Below are positions 5,692 through 6,417 of a stretch of DNA of 6,417 nucleotides, piece by piece. A program made the position numbers and the translations under genes. Every line of letters begins with the position of its first letter. The stretch's first letter is position 1. Below the pieces are notes generated by a model that saw nothing but the letters and a program-made list of their open reading frames with translations, did no database searches and had not been told where the DNA came from. This DNA comes from an uncultured Porphyromonas sp. (GTDB lineage Bacteria; Bacteroidota; Bacteroidia; Bacteroidales; Porphyromonadaceae). Location: positions 1 through 6,417 of the forward strand of contig CABUDK010000052.1 of assembly GCA_902490315.1 (NCBI GenBank). The letters are read 5' to 3'.

Positions 5692-6176
5692 GACTCAGTG
5701 TCATCGCCGACCTGCTTAGGACCCACGAGGTGACAGACCAAGCGATGCTCCTTGATCTATTGCGAGGACGTAACATCTCCATTACGCAGGGAACGCTCTC
5801 GACCTACCTCGCTGAGCTGGGTGCCACCAAAGGCGTGCGCCCAGGCTCCTTCAAACCGTGTTATCAGCTCCCACTGATCCCGCAGACTGACGCTGTCACG
5901 ACTCAACCCACGGGACTGATCTCTCCGACGGTCGGCTTCCGCTCGTATGCGCTCTCAGGGCAGATGCTGGTCATCCGCACGGAGCCTGGCTTTGCGCAGT
6001 CTATAGCGACCATTCTTGACAGCTCTTCCTCGTCGCTCTCGCTCGGTAGCGTGGCTGGGTACGATACTATTATAGTAGCTCTTGCGGAGGAGGCGACCGA
6101 TGGCGAGGTAATTGACTGGCTCCATCGGATCATTCCCGAGTCTATCCTAGCGATAGAACAGGGACGACGGTCATGA
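5667..6176 (+). CDS. argR: ArgR-family transcriptional regulator with atypical key residues
   Basis: By family, a hexameric arginine-responsive repressor. The 169 residues (typical ArgR 150-157) show an N-terminal winged helix (about 7-68) with the recognition region ITQGTLSTYLAELG (39-52), a linker (69-90), and the C-terminal trimer and arginine-binding domain (91-165) with VIRTEPGFAQSIA (102-114) and GSVAGYDTIIV (127-137). Two family hallmarks are altered. The T-V/L-S-R-D of the recognition helix reads T-L-S-T-Y (Thr46, Tyr47), and the GDD that binds arginine reads GYD (Tyr132, Asp133). The reading frame is intact and codon use looks ordinary, so this is divergence rather than decay. No arginine biosynthesis gene is visible; the next gene is a DUF4492 protein. 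Start: ATG at 5667 within a short palindrome; an upstream near-copy of the start region is closed by a stop. ArgR membership is confident, arginine response is not. Confidence 0.85.
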   Translation: MSKQTKNQRLSVIADLLRTHEVTDQAMLLDLLRGRNISITQGTLSTYLAELGATKGVRPGSFKPCYQLPLIPQTDAVTTQPTGLISPTVGFRSYALSGQMLVIRTEPGFAQSIATILDSSSSSLSLGSVAGYDTIIVALAEEATDGEVIDWLHRIIPESILAIEQGRRS

Positions 6177-6229
6177 CTTGACAAAATCGTTCTTTCTTAT
6201 GACATCTTCCGCCAAAAGACCTCTTCTTT

Positions 6230-6250
6230 AATGTAGAAATACTACATTTG
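6230..6250 (+). promoter_or_regulatory. Promoter -7 box inside an operator-like dyad, before the DUF4492 gene
   Basis: TACATTTG at 6243-6250 is an exact TAnnTTTG box 22 bases before the DUF4492 ATG. It overlaps the right arm of a perfect 7-bp inverted repeat, AATGTAG (6230-6236) and CTACATT (6242-6248), with 5 bases between. A dimeric regulator bound there would block the promoter. No T-run follows on the plus strand, so it is not a convincing argR terminator. Confidence 0.5.
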
Positions 6251-6272
6251 TCGCAAATATCAGAAAGTATCA

Positions 6273-6417
6273 ATGAGCATGGATGCAGAATCTACTGGTA
6301 CAAAGGGCAAGTCCCACTGGGGGCTTCGGTGGTTTTATGACCTTTATCGTGATGGGTTGCGAAGTCAAAGCCGCACGAGCCGTCTGCTGTGGATTATTGT
6401 AGCCATCAAGCTCTTTA
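6273..6417 (+). CDS. DUF4492 family protein, 3' end cut off by the window
   Basis: The 48 codons that fit run to the window end without a stop. After a polar N-terminus (1-14) comes WGLRWFYDLYRDGLRS (16-31), then SRTSRLLWIIVAIKLF (33-48) entering a membrane helix. This pattern (F-Y-x-x-Y-x-D-G-hydrophobic, a basic stretch, L-W-I-I-V-x-I-K-L-F) is what I recall of DUF4492, a small single-helix protein of Bacteroidota and Campylobacterota encoded directly before cydA and cydB of cytochrome bd oxidase. If so, it is a small companion of the oxidase in the inner membrane and cydAB should follow just outside the window. Start: ATG at 6273, with an in-frame alternative at 6279; the first is 22 bases after a promoter box. 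Family assignment rests on about 30 residues. Confidence 0.7.
   Translation, partial: MSMDAESTGTKGKSHWGLRWFYDLYRDGLRSQSRTSRLLWIIVAIKLF

Noticed and set aside
6177..6229. Terminator for argR
   Set aside because: No G/C-rich stem with a following T-run could be found between the argR stop and the next promoter, so argR transcripts may read on into the DUF4492 gene.

Overview
The window reads as chromosomal DNA of a Bacteroidota member, most likely Porphyromonas or a close relative. The basis is the gene families present: an Rpb6-type RNA polymerase omega subunit, a DUF4293 membrane protein, a Bacteroidota-style BamD lipoprotein, a MiaA with a GTGKD motif, and a DUF4492 protein of the kind that precedes cydAB. 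In addition, a match to the Bacteroidota -7 promoter box (TAnnTTTG) lies just upstream of each apparent transcription unit. The genus is an inference from remembered families, not from a search.

Layout. From 1 to 5081 everything is on the minus strand. In transcription order, prs (PRPP synthetase, 5081-4143) ends at a good intrinsic terminator (4075-4121). A second unit then starts from its own promoter box near 4022: bamD (3989-3177), the omega/Rpb6 gene (3115-2777), a DUF4293 membrane protein (2744-2283), an IMP dehydrogenase (2213-711) and miaA, cut by the window edge (635-1). Gaps of 32-75 bases and the lack of visible internal terminators suggest one operon of housekeeping genes. Prs makes PRPP for purine synthesis and IMP dehydrogenase commits IMP to GMP, so the two purine genes sit two transcription units apart on one strand.

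From 5082 to 5666 there is no gene. This divergent spacer has the prs promoter at one end and the argR promoter at the other. Between them is a roughly 200-base patch crowded with related palindromes (5213-5414), including a 13-bp-stem hairpin, a 21-bp tandem repeat and a terminator-shaped hairpin. This is the most unusual part of the window.

From 5667 the genes are on the plus strand: an ArgR-family regulator (5667-6176) with atypical residues in both the DNA-reading helix and the arginine pocket, then a DUF4492 protein cut by the window end (6273 onward), whose promoter box lies inside an inverted repeat. A cytochrome bd operon would be expected just beyond the edge. No CRISPR array, insertion sequence, rRNA or tRNA was found. 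I do not see a wholly new multi-gene system; the points of interest are the repeat patch, the divergent ArgR with its duplicated start region, and the Tritrichomonas-like IMP dehydrogenase.
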